This document shows, piece after piece, positions 22,917 through 24,191 of a DNA stretch of 24,191 nucleotides. The notes under the pieces were generated by a model. It was not told the origin of the DNA. It did not search any database and worked only from the letters and a program-made list of their open reading frames with translations. The stretch lies in NCBI RefSeq assembly GCF_000297435.1, contig NZ_CAIP01000433.1, positions 1 through 24,191 of the forward strand. Direction: 5' to 3'. Within the stretch, counting starts at the first letter, position 1. Every line of letters begins with the position of its first letter. Made by a program: the position numbers and the translations under genes. The stretch is from Microcystis sp. T1-4 (GTDB taxonomy: Bacteria; Cyanobacteriota; Cyanobacteriia; Cyanobacteriales; Microcystaceae).

Positions 22917-23591
22917 TTATACTAAACTTTCACTAATCACCCGACAGCATTCTTCCACACTTGCCCTTTTTTCCATAGCTATCACTAAAGCTTGATAGGC
23001 AGTCTGTTGTTTTTCTAAAAGAGTTTTTGCCTGTAATAAACTCCAGCGCTCTTTTTGAGCATAATTATTCTCAGGAACCCCCGCTAATTTTAAGGCCGAT
23101 TGCAGATAAAATCGATCGCTTTCTCCCCCTGCCGCTTTACCATAAACTAAGGTTTCGGCAGCAATTCCCGCCATCCACACCGTAGAAATTCGCTCTAAAA
23201 AAGCAGGAAAATCGGTAAAATTCTTGACTTTTTGCTCTAAATCTGCTAGGTCAAATTGAACACCGCCGACTCCCTCCTGGCCTTGACGAAAGGCTTCCCA
23301 GGCGGTCAAACTATAACTGGCGATCGGAATGCCCAAAATATAAGCGGTGAGAAAATGTCCGGCTTCGTGGTAAATAACTCTTTGACGGTGTTTACTAGGA
23401 GAAAGAGCATCCAGTAGTAAAGTCACGCCCCGGTTATTAAAGGTGAGAGTATCAACGGTAACTAATCCCAAGAGGCTAAAAGTAGCCAAAGCGGGGACAA
23501 AAGGCGAAATAGACAGCAAAGGGGTGACAAATACGGAAAGAGTGATCGAAAAAACGGTAATCGCGATCAGATTTAAAGCTGTCTGTTCCAT
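22917..23591 (-). CDS. FtsH-like M41 metalloprotease domain without AAA module
   Basis: 224 residues. The N-terminus has two hydrophobic segments (about 5-26 and 28-48), then the zinc motif HEAGH (75-79) in VIYHEAGHFLTAYILG. A later GGESD (D159) fits the third zinc ligand in the G-x-SD segment of FtsH. The helical end resembles the FtsH protease domain. The AAA ATPase domain of FtsH is absent, and full FtsH is about 600 residues. Short M41-like proteins of this kind are annotated in cyanobacteria as Zn proteases; they would be thylakoid or plasma membrane proteins. Substrates are unknown. It is probably in one transcript with hypF downstream. Confidence 0.85.
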   Translation of the reverse strand: MEQTALNLIAITVFSITLSVFVTPLLSISPFVPALATFSLLGLVTVDTLTFNNRGVTLLLDALSPSKHRQRVIYHEAGHFLTAYILGIPIASYSLTAWEAFRQGQEGVGGVQFDLADLEQKVKNFTDFPAFLERISTVWMAGIAAETLVYGKAAGGESDRFYLQSALKLAGVPENNYAQKERWSLLQAKTLLEKQQTAYQALVIAMEKRASVEECCRVISESLV

Positions 23592-23643
23592 AAAAATTAA
23601 TAAAAATATACAAATGCTTAATACTATGTTACATTGCCTAGTT

Positions 23644-23700
23644 TTATTTTCCCCGAATCAACCAACCAATTACCCCACCCACAAAAGCAGTCACATCCAT
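23644..23700 (-). pseudogene. Detached C-terminal membrane anchor of the coiled-coil protein
   Basis: An 18-residue frame, MDVTAFVGGVIGWLIRGK, overlaps the stop of the coiled-coil gene (TGG ATG TGA) in another reading frame. Its glycine-rich hydrophobic run and basic end look like a tail anchor. It is most simply the original C-terminus of the upstream protein, cut off by a one- or two-base shift. A separate tiny gene is the alternative. Confidence 0.45.
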
Positions 23701-24029
23701 ACCTCCCCAATTTTTTCAGCTAAATCGGGAATTTTTCCCACGGATGCCTCGATGAGTTTCACTCTTTCATTTAAACCCGTGATTTTTGCGTCTAAAGTCC
23801 TGATTTCTCCCTTAATTTCCGTCTGTCCTATCTCTAAGACCTGAATTTCTCTTTTGATCTCTCCGACGCTATTCTCGATCGCTTTTTGTCCATTCTCCAA
23901 AGAGGTTAAACGAGTCTCGATCGCTTTTTGTCCATTCTCCAAAGAGGTTAAACGAGTTTCGATCGCTTTTTGTCCGTTGATAATCAGATTTTCTAACCTT
24001 TTTAGGTCATTTTCCGTAAAAGCCGTCAT
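23691..24029 (-). CDS. Coiled-coil protein with internal 14-residue repeats
   Basis: 112 residues, almost wholly a charged coiled coil. The segment NGQKAIETRLTSLE occurs twice in full, and a third time only as NGQKAIE, which then diverges (residues about 18-52). It continues as EIKREIQVLEIGQTEIKGEI. Such proteins are numerous in cyanobacteria and often end in a membrane anchor. Here the frame ends at VWM, just where an anchor-like segment continues in another frame. An AGGAG (24038-24042) eight bases before the ATG supports the start. Function unknown. Confidence 0.7.
   Translation of the reverse strand: MTAFTENDLKRLENLIINGQKAIETRLTSLENGQKAIETRLTSLENGQKAIENSVGEIKREIQVLEIGQTEIKGEIRTLDAKITGLNERVKLIEASVGKIPDLAEKIGEVWM
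23875..23975. repeat. 42-bp in-frame tandem repeat within the coiled-coil gene
   Basis: Two nearly identical 42-base units (23875-23916, 23917-23958) and the first 17 bases of a third (23959-23975), each beginning TCGATCGCTTTTTGTCC. The two full units differ at one position. A length of 42 bases is 14 codons, or two heptads, so copies can be gained or lost without breaking the frame or the coiled-coil register. Confidence 0.9.
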
Positions 24030-24049
24030 CAGCTAAACTCCTAATAGAT

Positions 24050-24191
24050 TAATTTTTTCTCGTCTTGAGATTGAGTCGATCGTTGACTAATTTAATTATG
24101 GAGTCAAAATCAAGCTGTTACCCATTGATAGTTCTAGGTTCGACGCGGCAATAGGGATTTAGGGTGATAGGCAAATTTCCCCCACTTCCCC
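24050..24191. other. Upstream region of the coiled-coil gene
   Basis: No gene is visible. It contains an AGTCAA (24102-24107; TTGACT on the minus strand) without a convincing -10 box, and a TAGGGATTTAGGG stretch (24151-24163) similar to the 8-bp array at 11648-11702. Confidence 0.4.

Overview
The window looks like a freshwater cyanobacterial chromosome, most likely Microcystis or a close relative. The evidence is the AT-leaning base composition, frequent GCGATCGC (HIP1) octamers inside genes, a cyanobacterial RNase P RNA, a Flv1-type diflavin flavodiiron protein, a ChlH-like CobN, a cyanobacterial GH57 enzyme, and intergenic regions full of short tandem repeats of the ACTGATA/CAGTTAT type. 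The genus is an inference from these traits, not a database result.

Layout. 116-632 is rnpB, whose P12 region is enlarged by a block of tandem repeats. 731-864 (minus) holds a decayed fragment that reads like the start of HypE. 982-2517 encodes a membrane-anchored Ser/Thr kinase. 2614-3244 is an intact VapBC-like toxin-antitoxin pair. Directly against the vapC stop, on the opposite strand, lies a broken second toxin-antitoxin module: an antitoxin whose start codon seems lost through one missing base, and a MazF cut off after its N-terminus. Then come rnc (3692-4396), a secreted seven-blade WD40 protein, a small membrane protein, a GH57 glucan enzyme (6201-8441) and a HEAT-repeat protein.

10035-12815 (minus) is a cbiM-cbiN-cbiQ-cbiO ECF-type cobalt (or nickel) importer. 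A tRNA-Arg(ACG) with its own terminator and a divergent moaC follow. 14157-19628 (minus) holds a ChlH/CobN-type chelatase large subunit preceded by a flavodiiron protein. Cobalt import and a probable cobaltochelatase within a few kilobases suggest a cobalamin/tetrapyrrole metal theme; moaC adds molybdenum cofactor synthesis.

19994-20284 is a small orphan gene behind a strongly structured leader. hypF (20602-22866, minus), an M41-like protease without an AAA domain, and a coiled-coil protein with internal 42-bp repeats close the window. The coiled-coil gene appears to have lost its C-terminal membrane anchor to a frameshift.

Most genes are ordinary cyanobacterial ones. The unusual material is between them: fossil genes (hypE, mazEF-like), repeat invasion of a functional RNA, an 8-bp TTTAGGGR array inside the cobalt operon, multi-hairpin MITE-like DNA, and one candidate structured RNA. 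I see no CRISPR array, no complete insertion sequence with a transposase, and no prophage.
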